Shown here: one piece after another, positions 1 to 8,646 of the stretch
How the letters are laid out: the number at the start of each line of letters is the position of its first letter
Position numbering within the stretch: the first letter of the stretch is position 1
Source: Algoriphagus iocasae
GTDB lineage: Bacteria > Bacteroidota > Bacteroidia > Cytophagales > Cyclobacteriaceae
Assembly (NCBI RefSeq): GCF_014206875.1
Contig: NZ_JACIJO010000003.1
Span: 824,660-888,659, forward strand
DNA: 64,000 nucleotides
Direction of reading: 5' to 3'
Notes under the pieces: generated by a model
The model's database searches: none
What the model saw: the letters and a program-made list of their open reading frames with translations, nothing else
Told to the model about the DNA's origin: nothing
Made by a program: the position numbers and the translations under genes

Positions 1-487
1 AATTCACGGGTTCAACTGTGAGAAATTTATCCAATCGAAGTATTTCCTGAAGGGGTTTTTTGCAGTTTTAGTTTGCTGTGTTCAGTCGCAGTAGGCAGTA
101 GGCAGTGTTCAGTCGCAGTTGGTAGTTGATCTATGTGAATAGTAGGATGTATTATTCTTTGAACCTAAAAAGTATTTGATTTTTAAGTAAAAACATTCGA
201 TTTCAGATATCTAATATCCAAATTGACAACATCGCTTCATTAAAAAAGTCTAAAATTTTATTATATTTTTATAAGTTTTTTTCAGTTGTGAATTGGATTT
301 TACTCATGGGAAAATCAACAATAGACTTTTTAATTATGGTAATAACACAAAATGAAATTGGAATTATTTGAAAATAACATTCGCATGTTTGTTTAAAAAA
401 TAATTATCTAGATTATTTATCATATATTTGCTCCCTAGCTAAAGTAAGTTTGAATTCAAATAATTATAATTTGACTGAATTTCTACT
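1..487. other. Gene-free leader region with short direct repeats
   Basis: No convincing coding region is visible. The first 130 bases hold short direct repeats: the 13-mer GTTCAGTCGCAGT occurs at 80-92 and again at 107-119, with AGGCAGT units between. This is the kind of low-complexity intergenic sequence seen elsewhere in the window. From about 180 on the sequence is very AT-rich and leads into the polysaccharide gene at 488. Confidence 0.6.
423..430 (+). promoter_or_regulatory. Candidate -7 box for the polysaccharide gene
   Basis: TATATTTG matches the Bacteroidota -7 consensus TAnnTTTG exactly and lies 57 bases before the start codon at 488. I see no TTTG at the usual 19-base distance upstream, so the assignment rests on the -7 box only. 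Confidence 0.4.
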
Positions 488-2398
488 ATGAATTTTTTGA
501 CCAAGTTAAAAATCCTTCCCAGATGGATAATAGCTACGCTTGACTCTTTTATTTTATTACAATGTGCCCTTTTTGGATATTTGGTACGCTTCAACTTTGA
601 ATTGGCTCTAATTGAGCAAAATGACGCATTTGCAGGTTCCTTTACTTTTATGGTGGGAGGTCTTCTCGTGATGCAGAATACCAGAAGCTATGAAGGAATT
701 GTCAGACATACCGGTTTTAGGGATGGTTCCAATATTTTCAAAACGGTCATTATTAATTTTGTATTATTTCTATTCCTGAATTTTTTTCATGGGAATTTCC
801 TCAATGATAGATTTCTATTACCAACATCAGTATTGATTATTGCTAGTTTATCAGCCATGTTTATGTTGATATTCTACAGACTATTGGTAAAAGAACTATT
901 TGTCTATTTGAAAAATGGCATCACAGAGAGGGAAATGAAAAACGGAGTAATTTTCGGAGCTGGTGAAGCGGGGATTATTGCTCAGGAAGCGATTAAAAGA
1001 GATAGTGCAAGTTTATTCAATACAGTGGCTTTTCTGGATGACGATCCTAAAAAGGAGGGGAAGAATATCGATGGGAAAAGAATTTTTAGAGGAATAAATG
1101 AGTTAGAAAGATTGGTTAAAAATCATTCTATCACTGAGCTAATCATTGCTGTGAGAGATCTTTCTGTAAGTAGGAAGAATGAAATCATAGATGAGTGTTT
1201 GCGATTGAAAGTATCTGTTTCAATCGTACCTCCAGTTGATCAATGGATCAATGGAGGTCTGACTGCCGGAGCCATTCGTGAAATTAAGATTGAAGATTTA
1301 TTAAGTAGGGAGCAAATCCGTCTTGAAAATCCTAGGATACAGGAGGATTTGATCAATAAAGTAGTTTTAGTCACAGGGGCTGCCGGTTCCATTGGGTCTG
1401 AACTCTGCAGACAAATTTCCCATTATGAGCCTAAACTTTTGATCCTCTTGGATATTGCTGAGTCAGCACTCTATGATGTAGAGCAAGAGTTTAGAGAAAA
1501 ATGGCCTAATTGTCCGATTAAGATTATTCTTGGTGATGTTAGGAATAAGAAAAAGATGAAAGAGGTTTTCAGATCTTTGAAGCCTCAAGTCGTGTTCCAT
1601 ACTGCTGCATACAAGCATGTTCCGATGATGGAGAACTATCCGGAAGAAGCTGTTCATGCCAATGTAATCGGCACAAAAGTTCTAGCAGATCTTTCAGTTT
1701 TATCTCAGGTAGATAAGTTTGTTTTCGTATCTACAGACAAAGCTGTTAACCCAACCAATGTAATGGGGGCCAGCAAACGAACTGCAGAAATGTATGTTCA
1801 GGCACTTAATGAATATTTGGAAACCAACCATAAGAAGTATCATACCAAGTTTATCACCACTCGTTTTGGAAATGTATTGGGCTCCAATGGTTCGGTAATT
1901 CCTTTATTCAAAAAGCAGATTTTGCATGGTGGTCCAATTACGGTGACACATCCTGATATTACCAGATACTTTATGACTATTCCTGAGGCTTGTCAACTCG
2001 TTTTGGAAGCAGGAGTTATGGGTGAAGGTGGAGAAATTTATGTCTTTGACATGGGGCAACCTGTGAAGATTTTGGATCTAGCTAAAAAGATGATCCAACT
2101 TTCTGGAAAGAAAGTGGATCAGGATATAAAAATAGTTTTTTCTGGATTGAGAGAAGGGGAGAAACTGTACGAGGAATTATTGAATGATTTTGAAACCGTA
2201 AAAATCACTCACCATCCTAAGATTAAGATTGCTCAAGTGGCTCCGTCTTCCTATCATAAAATAGATGGTCAAATCGAGTTATTTAATGACTTGATCGGAA
2301 AGAATTCAGAAAATGAATTGGTGAGTCATTTGAAAGTGATTGTGCCAGAATTTATTTCCAATTCCTCCAGATTCGAAGTCCTGGATCGATTGAATTGA
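488..2398 (+). CDS. Membrane-bound nucleoside-diphosphate-sugar 4,6-dehydratase (WbpM/CapD/PglF type)
   Basis: This is a full-length 636-residue member of the large UDP-GlcNAc 4,6-dehydratase family, which starts synthesis of deoxy- or diamino-sugars for capsule, O-antigen or glycoprotein glycans. About four hydrophobic helices fill residues 10-135. A first nucleotide-binding fold follows with GAGEAG near residue 157, then the catalytic Rossmann domain with TGAAGSIGS near residue 295. The catalytic region shows STDKAVNP near residue 414 and MGASK near 425-429, where Met replaces the usual SDR Tyr, as in WbpM-type enzymes. The ATG at 488 gives a normal family length. The lack of partner sugar genes downstream suggests that the rest of the polysaccharide locus lies to the left of the window. 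The exact sugar product cannot be read from the sequence. Confidence 0.9.
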   Translation: MNFLTKLKILPRWIIATLDSFILLQCALFGYLVRFNFELALIEQNDAFAGSFTFMVGGLLVMQNTRSYEGIVRHTGFRDGSNIFKTVIINFVLFLFLNFFHGNFLNDRFLLPTSVLIIASLSAMFMLIFYRLLVKELFVYLKNGITEREMKNGVIFGAGEAGIIAQEAIKRDSASLFNTVAFLDDDPKKEGKNIDGKRIFRGINELERLVKNHSITELIIAVRDLSVSRKNEIIDECLRLKVSVSIVPPVDQWINGGLTAGAIREIKIEDLLSREQIRLENPRIQEDLINKVVLVTGAAGSIGSELCRQISHYEPKLLILLDIAESALYDVEQEFREKWPNCPIKIILGDVRNKKKMKEVFRSLKPQVVFHTAAYKHVPMMENYPEEAVHANVIGTKVLADLSVLSQVDKFVFVSTDKAVNPTNVMGASKRTAEMYVQALNEYLETNHKKYHTKFITTRFGNVLGSNGSVIPLFKKQILHGGPITVTHPDITRYFMTIPEACQLVLEAGVMGEGGEIYVFDMGQPVKILDLAKKMIQLSGKKVDQDIKIVFSGLREGEKLYEELLNDFETVKITHHPKIKIAQVAPSSYHKIDGQIELFNDLIGKNSENELVSHLKVIVPEFISNSSRFEVLDRLN

Positions 2399-2750
2399 TT
2401 TTTTTGAAAAAGGAGTCGTTAGTCAACTGTCCACTACCTTCTGCTTATTGATCATTGAGATCTTTAAATTTGATTAGTAAAAAAATCCCCCTAACCCCCT
2501 TTGAATTCGATTTTCTTCCCATCAGTAACGATTCCGAAGGGGGAATGGATCCGTTTCCAACTACTCACTTCTGTCTCATTATCCTGCTTCTCCAGAAGCT
2601 GAACTATGCAGCGTTTATCCACATCTTGCTGGCGTAATACTTTCGTCTTCGAATTACGATCCCGGGCCAGCGCTTTGGAAATAATATTATTTCTTTATCG
2701 GGCATTTCAGCCATCTTACCTCAGGCTTTCATACCCTTCTACCAAACTTT

Positions 2751-2777
2751 GACCCCTACAGGGTCTTTTTATTTTTT
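2751..2777 (+). terminator. Terminator-like hairpin in repeat copy 1
   Basis: GACCC-CTACA-GGGTC is followed by TTTTTATTTTTT. The stem is only 5 bp but the T-run is long. It could end transcripts from the polysaccharide gene, although it lies 350 bases downstream. Confidence 0.45.
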
Positions 2778-3057
2778 AATCTCTAATTCTAAATTGAAAT
2801 AACCTCCAACCTCTTGCTTCCTCTTTAAACTTTAAACTACTATTTCTTTTAGACTTCTGATTTCAGACTTCTGATTTCCATTCCCTTTTCTTTTTTCTTA
2901 AGAAGCTGGACTGCCCAGCGTTCATCCACATCTTGCTGGCGTTTGATTTTCGTCTTTGAATGATGATCCCGGGCCAGCGCTTTGGAAATAATATTATTTC
3001 TTTACCGGGCATTTCAGCCATCTTACCTCAGGCTTTCATACCCTTCTACCAAACTTT

Positions 3058-3084
3058 GACCCCTACAGGGTCTTTTTATTTTTT
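3058..3084 (+). terminator. Terminator-like hairpin in repeat copy 2
   Basis: The same GACCC/GGGTC stem and T-run as at 2751, displaced by 307 bases. It is duplicated together with the repeat unit. Confidence 0.4.
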
Positions 3085-3536
3085 AATCTCTAATTCTAAA
3101 TTGAAATAACCTCCAACCTCTTGCTTCCTCTTTAAACTTTAAACTACTATTTCTTTTAGACTTCTGATTTCAGACTTCTGATTTCCATTCCCTTTTCTTT
3201 TTTCTTAAGAAGCTGGACTGCCCAGCGTTCATCCACATCTTGCTGGCGTAATACTTTCGTCTTCGAATTACGATCCCGGGCCAGCGCTGGTAGACGATTA
3301 TATCATTAGACCTAGTGTTGAAAACCTTGGCTATTGAAATATTTGATCTCACTGGAGTATTTTTAATTTCTAATTCTAAATTTTTAATTAGATCCAACCT
3401 CCAACCTCTTGCTTCCTCTTTAAACTTTAAACTTTCCACTTTAAACTTTTGACCTTCGCCTTCTGTCTCTTCAAACATCCGAAGTACAGACTGTCATTCT
3501 CTGATATAGGTTGACCGTTTTAAAGCTACTTTAAAA

Positions 3537-3932
3537 ATGTTAAAAACCGGAAAAAGGATCAATGCTTATCGGAAGTATTCTGAAGATTTCAAGCGTAAAT
3601 TAGTTGAGGAATATGAAAGAGGGGGCATGTCCGTTCTTCAAATGCAGCGCCTCTATGGGGTTTGCAATGCACTTATTTACAAGTGGATTTATAAATACTC
3701 CACTTACAACGAGAAAAATATTAGAATCGTGGAGATGAAAGACAGTCAAAGCAACCGGGTAAAAGAATTGGAAGAGAAGGTCAAGGCTCTGGAACGGACC
3801 GTTGGACAGAAGCAGATCATGATCGATTATCTGGAGAAGATGATTGATGTGGCCAAAGAGACCTATTCGATCGACATCAAAAAAAACTCCAACACCCCAC
3901 CCTCTGGTGGTTCCAAGCCAACAGGGAAATGA
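3537..3932 (+). CDS. IS3-family transposase OrfA (helix-turn-helix subunit)
   Basis: A 131-residue protein that begins 27 bases inside the left inverted repeat. Residues about 14-55 form the IS3/IS911-type helix-turn-helix (YSEDFKRKLVEEYERGG, LYGVCNALIYKWI), which binds the element ends. Residues 70-105 are predicted coiled coil (VKELEEKVKALERTVGQKQ), the leucine-zipper-like dimerisation segment of OrfA proteins. Its stop overlaps the start of orfB in an ATGA arrangement, and a slippery A-run lies 46 bases before the stop. It therefore probably also forms the N-terminal part of an OrfAB fusion transposase. It belongs to the insertion sequence and has no host role that I can infer. Confidence 0.88.
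   Translation: MLKTGKRINAYRKYSEDFKRKLVEEYERGGMSVLQMQRLYGVCNALIYKWIYKYSTYNEKNIRIVEMKDSQSNRVKELEEKVKALERTVGQKQIMIDYLEKMIDVAKETYSIDIKKNSNTPPSGGSKPTGK
3879..3910 (+). promoter_or_regulatory. Programmed -1 frameshift signal between orfA and orfB
   Basis: Eight consecutive A (3879-3886) are followed by C, so the orfA frame reads ...A AAA AAC..., a good -1 slippery heptamer. Ten bases downstream lies a hairpin CCACC-CTCT-GGTGG at 3897-3910. After slipping back one base, the orfB frame is open from 3887 to the orfB ATG, reading LQHPTLWWFQANRE before the Met. This gives a continuous OrfAB protein, as is known for many IS3 elements. Confidence 0.75.
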
Positions 3933-4879
3933 TTGGCTATTCCCTCAATGAACTCTATCGGACAGTTGGTGTAAGCAAGCAGTCGGTACAGCAAGCTAAA
4001 AAGCGACAGGACTCCTTCGACCGGGAGTTGGCTGAACTGATTGTTTTAGCCGACCAGCTCAAAGAAGAACATCCAGGGTGTGGGGTTGAAAAGATGTATT
4101 ATGCGCTAAGACCGAGTTTAATGGGAAGGGATAAGTTCTGTGAGCTTTTTCTGGAACTGGGCTATGGGGTCAAGCGTGTGAGGAATTACCACAGAACTAC
4201 TTTCAGCAGTGGGATATACTATCCTAATATCATTGAAGGAATGTGTGTCAGGAGGCCTTTTCAGGTGATCCAGAGCGATATCACTTACTTCCACCTTCAT
4301 GGCGAGCATTATTATCTGGTGTTTATCATTGATGTCTATACCAGATTGATTGTCGGATATGCAGTAAGCGATCACCTGCGTACAGAGGCGAATATCAGGG
4401 CATTGGAGATGGCATTTCAGATCATGGACAGTGAACCATGGAGTACGATCCACCATTCAGATCGAGGATCTCAGTATGGAAGCCATACCTATACGCAGCT
4501 GTTGACTGGTCAAAAGATCCACATCAGTATGGGATTGGTGGCCTGGGAAAACCCATATGCAGAACGTATCAATGGAATCATCAAAAACGAATACCTGAAA
4601 GGGTGGGTAGTTCGGGATTATAAAGACCTAAAAATAAAAGTGGCAAAAGCGGTCAACCATTACAATGAAAAAAGACCTCACCGAGCTTTTAAAATGAAAT
4701 CTACTCCAATGGGGTTTTACAAAAAACTAATAGATTTACCGACCCAAGAAAGACCGACGGTGAATATTTATACCGAAGGAAGAAAAAACTTCTTAGGGAT
4801 ATCGATCCCCCAAGAAGTTTACCCAAGAGAAGAACCTCTGGCTCATAATTGCCCGATGGAAATAATTAATGAATGTTGA
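3929..4879 (+). CDS. IS3-family transposase OrfB (DDE integrase core)
   Basis: A 316-residue DDE transposase. The N-terminal 60 residues are the HTH_21-like segment (HPGCGVEKMYYALRP). The integrase catalytic fold follows, with Asp in QSDITYF, Asp in HHSDRGSQY and Glu in NPYAERINGIIKNEY, followed seven residues later by the expected Lys. The C-terminal part contains NHYNEKRPH, typical of IS3 proteins. Its ATG overlaps the orfA stop, so expression may occur both by coupling and by frameshifting from orfA. No internal stop or frameshift is visible, and it ends 4 bases before the right inverted repeat. Confidence 0.9.
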   Translation: MIGYSLNELYRTVGVSKQSVQQAKKRQDSFDRELAELIVLADQLKEEHPGCGVEKMYYALRPSLMGRDKFCELFLELGYGVKRVRNYHRTTFSSGIYYPNIIEGMCVRRPFQVIQSDITYFHLHGEHYYLVFIIDVYTRLIVGYAVSDHLRTEANIRALEMAFQIMDSEPWSTIHHSDRGSQYGSHTYTQLLTGQKIHISMGLVAWENPYAERINGIIKNEYLKGWVVRDYKDLKIKVAKAVNHYNEKRPHRAFKMKSTPMGFYKKLIDLPTQERPTVNIYTEGRKNFLGISIPQEVYPREEPLAHNCPMEIINEC

Positions 4880-5037
4880 ACCAAACGGTCAACGCTATTT
4901 AGGGAAGTACAAAGTACAGACATCCTAAATCATATATCTAATATCATACATCTTAAATCCTTTCAGCTTTCTCACTTCAGACTTTAGACTTTCTTGCTCA
5001 CAGCCAACTGGCAAACCCAATCTTCCAAATTCCTTCC

Positions 5038-5045
5038 TATCTTTG
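5038..5045 (+). promoter_or_regulatory. Candidate -7 box for the FAD-dependent oxidoreductase
   Basis: TATCTTTG matches TAnnTTTG exactly and lies 28 bases before the ATG at 5074, a normal distance for a Bacteroidota promoter. No clear TTTG is seen 19 bases upstream. Confidence 0.45.
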
Positions 5046-5073
5046 TAGAATATTTAAGGATAAACACCTTACT

Positions 5074-6654
5074 ATGAAGAAAGAATTTCAACTCCAACTC
5101 AGCCCTGAAGAGGCTTATAATCCAGTTATTTTTCAAGAGACCTTGCTAAAAAAAGCAGGTTTACCATTGGATTCCAAAGATGTAATTGCAAGGCAACTAA
5201 AACGGTCTATTGATGCCAGAGGCCGACAAGTAAAAGTTAATATTCAAGCAGAGCTTTTTGTAAAAGAAAAGCCAACTCCTCTGATCGAGCATATTGATCA
5301 CTATCAAAATGTGACAAATGCAGATCCCATCATTATTGTTGGGGCTGGGCCTGCTGGTCTTTTTGCTGCTTTAAGGGCAATAGAATTAGGCGTAAAGCCC
5401 ATTATTTTGGAAAGAGGGAAGGATGTAAGGGCTAGGAGGAGAGATTTAGCGGCCATTACCAAAGATCATATAGTCAATCCTGATTCGAATTATTGTTTTG
5501 GAGAGGGGGGAGCAGGAACCTATTCTGATGGGAAGCTTTACACTCGGTCAAAGAAAAGGGGAGATATTCGAAGAATCATGGAAATTCTTGTTGCCCATGG
5601 TGCAACAGAAGAGATTTTGGTAGATGCTCATCCTCATATTGGGACAAATAAGCTTCCGAAATTAGTGGCCGATTTGAGGAACTCAATACTTGAAGCAGGT
5701 GGTGAAATCCATTTTGATTGCAGGGTGGATGATTTAACAATTGAGGGGGATGAAATCAAAGGCGTAGTCACCCAAGATGGAGAGAAGATCAAGGGATTGG
5801 GAGTGATTTTGGCAACTGGACATTCCGCTAGAGATATTTTCCATTTGTTGCACGAAAAGAAGGTGTTAATCGAGGCAAAGCCATTTGCATTTGGAGTAAG
5901 GATTGAGCATTCTCAAAATCTGATCGATCGAATTCAATATCACTGTGCAGTAGATCGAGGAGAATACCTTCCTGCATCTGCTTATTCTTTGGTGACGCAA
6001 ACCCAGTATCAAGGAAAGCAAAGGGGTGTTTTTAGCTTTTGCATGTGTCCTGGAGGGTACATTGTGCCTGCAGCTACTTCTCCCGGCGAATTGGTAGTAA
6101 ATGGGATGAGTCCGAGCAGGAGGGACAGTAAATATGCCAATTCAGGAATCGTTGTCTCTGTGGAATTGGAGGATTTGCCGAATTATCAAAAATTTGGTCC
6201 ATTAGCAGCAATGCATTTTCAGGCAGATATAGAAAAAAAAGCCTGGAAAATGGGTGGTGAAACTCAGGTTGCCCCAGCTCAACGAATGGTCGATTTTGTC
6301 AATAAAAGAGTAAGCAGTTCGCTTTTAGATACATCCTATCAACCCGGTTTAGTCTCAGTAGAAATGCGAGAAGTGTTGCCGGATTTTATTTCTCAAAGAC
6401 TTGCAATTGCATTCAAAGCCTTTGGAGGAAAAATGAAAGGCTATTTCACTAATGATTCCCAATTAATCGGTGTAGAAAGTAGAACTTCTTCTCCTGTAAG
6501 AATTCCCAGAGATAGGGAAAGTTTTGAACATGTAGCCTTAAAAAGGCTATATCCTTGCGGGGAAGGTGCAGGATATGCTGGAGGCATCGTTTCCGCAGCT
6601 ATGGATGGTGAAAGATGTGCAGAGAAGTTGATCGCCGCTTATGTTCATAAGTAA
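5074..6654 (+). CDS. FAD-dependent oxidoreductase (COG2509-type dehydrogenase)
   Basis: A 526-residue cytosolic flavoprotein. Residues 1-80 form the small N-terminal domain usual in this family. The FAD-binding dinucleotide fold starts with IIVGAGPAGLFAALRA near residue 87, followed by the ERGKDVRAR segment and GEGGAGTYSDGKL near residue 146. The C-terminal FAD contact PCGEGAGYAGGIVSAAMDG lies near 494-512. These are the marks of the uncharacterised FAD-dependent dehydrogenases that are widespread in bacteria; the physiological substrate is not known. It is monocistronic, preceded by a candidate -7 box and followed by a 72-base gap to the next gene on the same strand. The start at 5074 is the only ATG that leaves the full N-terminal domain. 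Confidence 0.85.
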   Translation: MKKEFQLQLSPEEAYNPVIFQETLLKKAGLPLDSKDVIARQLKRSIDARGRQVKVNIQAELFVKEKPTPLIEHIDHYQNVTNADPIIIVGAGPAGLFAALRAIELGVKPIILERGKDVRARRRDLAAITKDHIVNPDSNYCFGEGGAGTYSDGKLYTRSKKRGDIRRIMEILVAHGATEEILVDAHPHIGTNKLPKLVADLRNSILEAGGEIHFDCRVDDLTIEGDEIKGVVTQDGEKIKGLGVILATGHSARDIFHLLHEKKVLIEAKPFAFGVRIEHSQNLIDRIQYHCAVDRGEYLPASAYSLVTQTQYQGKQRGVFSFCMCPGGYIVPAATSPGELVVNGMSPSRRDSKYANSGIVVSVELEDLPNYQKFGPLAAMHFQADIEKKAWKMGGETQVAPAQRMVDFVNKRVSSSLLDTSYQPGLVSVEMREVLPDFISQRLAIAFKAFGGKMKGYFTNDSQLIGVESRTSSPVRIPRDRESFEHVALKRLYPCGEGAGYAGGIVSAAMDGERCAEKLIAAYVHK

Positions 6655-6726
6655 TAGTTACTTATCCATTCCAGTCAATTCCTGACAATTCCCTTTTAAG
6701 AGGGAATCAAATGCTTAATTTGCTTC

Positions 6727-8094
6727 ATGGAATACGCAATCGTAGATATTGAAACCACAGGAGGTGCAGCATATAATTGTGGCATTACTGAAATTGCGAT
6801 TCTAATTCATGATGGGGAAAAGGTGGTTGAAGAGTTTGAGTCTTTAATTGATCCCGAGCAACATATTCCCACTTACATTACCGGACTGACGGGGATTGAT
6901 AACTCCATGGTGGAAGGAGCGCCTACTTTTGATGAACTATCAGATCGACTTTGGGAGCTTTTAGATGGTAGGATCTTTGTCGCTCACTCAGTTAATTTTG
7001 ATTATGGCTTTGTCAAAGAATGTTTTAAAAGATCCGGAAGGAACTTTAAAGCGGACAAGCTTTGTACAGTTAGATTGGCTCGTAAAATCATTCCTGGATT
7101 AAGTTCTTACAGTTTAGGCAGGATTTGCGAAACTAGAAATATCCCAATCCTAGCCAGACACCGGGCGATGGGAGATGCTAGAGCCACAGCGATTTTATTT
7201 GATCAAATGATCAAAGATAAGCCTGAGATAATCTATTCATCTTTGAAAAAGAATAGTGGTGAGGCCTTCTTACCACCCAATTTTTCACTCCTTAAGTTTC
7301 GAAAGATCCCCGAAAAATGTGGTGTTTATTACATGCTCAACGAACGAGGCAAAGTCATTTACGTTGGCAAAGCAATTAACATCAAAGAGCGCTTTAAAAA
7401 TCATTTTTCGGGAAATTTACTCCCTGGACTGAAGCAAAAATTGAAAACAGAAGTGGTGGATTTGAAATGGGAAATCACTGGTTCTGAAATGATGGCTTTG
7501 CTTTTGGAAGCTTTGGAAATCAAAAGATTATGGCCGATTTATAATTCTGCATTGAAGTTACCAAAAGCAATGTGGGGATTGTTTCATTACGAGGATAATT
7601 CAGGATATTCTAGATTTCAAATTGCAAAAGTCACTAAGCATTTAAAGCCTTTGGAATCCTTCTTTTCTTCCGAAGAAGCGACTGCTTTTTTGAAGGAGGG
7701 TATCAAAAATTTTGATCTTTGCCCCAGATTGTGTGGCTTGAGAAAAGCTCCCTGTGTGGAAGGGGAGTTGTTAAGTTGCCAAGGAACTTGTTCTTCTTCT
7801 TTGAGCCCAAAAGAATACAATGATAATGCATCTCTCTTCGTCAATAGAGTTAAGGAAAGCCAACAGGAAATCCTATTGACACTTCCAGGAAGGCAAGAAA
7901 AGGAAATAACGGCTTGTGTTTTTGAAAGAGGAATACTCAATAAATTTGGATATTTTGAACAAGATTCGGATCTGGATTTTATGCTTGAAAACATGAAGTC
8001 AGTTCCTTCCATTCCCGAAACCTATTACATTTTAAGGCAGTTTTTACCTCATTTATCAGCTGATCAAATCCAGGTTTTAAAATCAGTTTCCTGA
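6727..8094 (+). CDS. DEDDh exonuclease fused to a UvrC-like GIY-YIG nuclease
   Basis: A 455-residue two-nuclease protein. Residues 1-165 are a DnaQ-type 3'-5' exonuclease with DIETTG (residues 7-12), a middle Asp in NFDYGFV and the HRAMGDARA His/Asp motif near 144-152. Residues 195-280 are a GIY-YIG domain (GVYYML, VIYVGKA, KERFKNHF). Near residues 330-360 is a cluster of five Cys (LCPRLCGLRKAPC...SCQGTC) followed by SPKEYN, resembling the Cys region of UvrC. Such DnaQ/UvrC-like fusions are known and are thought to act in DNA repair or processing, but the function is not established. The last 12 bases overlap convergently with the end of the acetyltransferase gene on the other strand. Confidence 0.88.
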   Translation: MEYAIVDIETTGGAAYNCGITEIAILIHDGEKVVEEFESLIDPEQHIPTYITGLTGIDNSMVEGAPTFDELSDRLWELLDGRIFVAHSVNFDYGFVKECFKRSGRNFKADKLCTVRLARKIIPGLSSYSLGRICETRNIPILARHRAMGDARATAILFDQMIKDKPEIIYSSLKKNSGEAFLPPNFSLLKFRKIPEKCGVYYMLNERGKVIYVGKAINIKERFKNHFSGNLLPGLKQKLKTEVVDLKWEITGSEMMALLLEALEIKRLWPIYNSALKLPKAMWGLFHYEDNSGYSRFQIAKVTKHLKPLESFFSSEEATAFLKEGIKNFDLCPRLCGLRKAPCVEGELLSCQGTCSSSLSPKEYNDNASLFVNRVKESQQEILLTLPGRQEKEITACVFERGILNKFGYFEQDSDLDFMLENMKSVPSIPETYYILRQFLPHLSADQIQVLKSVS

Positions 8095-8646
8095 TTTTTT
8101 CTCTTTAATTTTCTCCCATTCCTCAGGTAAAACACTGTAATAAATAGTGTCTCTTCTTCTCCCTTTTACCATCAGAGTATGGCTTCTTAAAACCCCTTCC
8201 TCAACTGCTCCCAATTTCAAAAGTGCTTTTCTCGCTGGGAGATTTAACACATCTGTTTTAATCTCCACACGCATAAGCTTTAAACTTTCGAAGCAATGTT
8301 CAAGCATTAAATATTTCATTTCCTGATTGATACCAGTGCCTTGAAATTCCTTCCCAAGCCAAGTCCAACCAATTTCTAATCGCTGATCTCTTGGAGAAAA
8401 ACTTCCAAATGCCGTGGATCCAGCTACTTTGCCAGAAGTTTTATCAACTACTGTAAATTGTATTCTCTGATGTGCCAAAGCTGGAATGACCCAGTCTGAA
8501 AACCCTTCCTCCGTACTTAGGTCAAAAGTAAACCAAGTCCACATGTCTGGATCATTACAGAGTGGTTTTAGACTGGAAAAGTCTTGCTCCGAAATGGGAC
8601 GAAGCAAGACTTTTTCATTTTCTAAAATGAGAACTTTTTGAATCAT
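8083..8646 (-). CDS. GNAT-family N-acetyltransferase (RimJ/RimL-like)
   Basis: A 187-residue protein of the Acetyltransf_3 type that transfers acetyl from acetyl-CoA to an amine. The fold is read from ILENEKVLLRPISEQDF at the N-terminus, the DKTSGKVAGSTAFGSF strand pair, the GWTWLGKEFQGTGIN acetyl-CoA-binding segment near 90-105, and NLPARKALLKLGAVEEG near 132-148. These match protein N-terminal or small-molecule acetyltransferases; the substrate cannot be told. Its start codon directly abuts the stop of the upstream aminotransferase gene, so the two are probably co-transcribed. Its 3' end overlaps the convergent exonuclease gene by 12 bases. Confidence 0.8.
   Translation of the reverse strand: MIQKVLILENEKVLLRPISEQDFSSLKPLCNDPDMWTWFTFDLSTEEGFSDWVIPALAHQRIQFTVVDKTSGKVAGSTAFGSFSPRDQRLEIGWTWLGKEFQGTGINQEMKYLMLEHCFESLKLMRVEIKTDVLNLPARKALLKLGAVEEGVLRSHTLMVKGRRRDTIYYSVLPEEWEKIKEKKSGN

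Larger units (their letters stand above)
2594..3290. repeat. Tandem 307-bp repeat, about 2.3 copies
   Basis: Copy 1 is 2594-2900, copy 2 is 2901-3207, and a partial third copy is 3208 to about 3290. The anchor AGAAGCTG occurs at 2594, 2901 and 3208, exactly 307 bases apart. GATCCCGGGCCAGCGCT is in all three copies. Copies 1 and 2 are almost identical over their last 220 bases but differ in several positions of the first 80, so the duplication looks recent. Each full copy carries a terminator-like hairpin and, on the minus strand, a short open frame (2604-2714 in copy 1) that ends in a shared RWPGIxI ... ASKMW segment. I do not recognise that peptide. Confidence 0.85.
2399..3509. other. Repeat-rich intergenic region before the insertion sequence
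   Basis: About 1.1 kb without a believable gene. It contains the motif AGTCAACTGTCCACTACC at 2421-2438, related to AGTCCACTGTCCA found at 21537 and 40298, then a 307-bp tandem repeat (separate entry), then more low-complexity sequence such as repeated TTTAAACTTTAAACT. Short open frames here are not supported as genes. The insertion sequence at 3510 sits in this tract. Confidence 0.7.
3510..4893 (+). mobile_element. IS3-family insertion sequence
   Basis: The element is about 1.38 kb and has two overlapping transposase frames, orfA and orfB, as usual in the IS3 family. The ends carry an 11-bp perfect inverted repeat: GTTGACCGTTT at 3510-3520 and its complement at 4883-4893. The outermost bases may be TG/CA at 3512 and 4891, as typical of IS3 elements. 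Both frames are intact, so it could be active. I see no clean 3-4 bp target duplication; the flanks read CTGATATAG and GCTATTTAG. The sequence AAGTACAGAC occurs on both sides (3482 and 4912), but it belongs to the background low-complexity sequence. Confidence 0.88.

Noticed and set aside
3170..3478. 102-codon minus-strand frame before the insertion sequence
   Set aside because: It spans repeat copy 2/3 and low-complexity sequence (KFKVESLKFKEEARG), so I treat it as repeat, although the RWPGIVI segment is noted in a finding.
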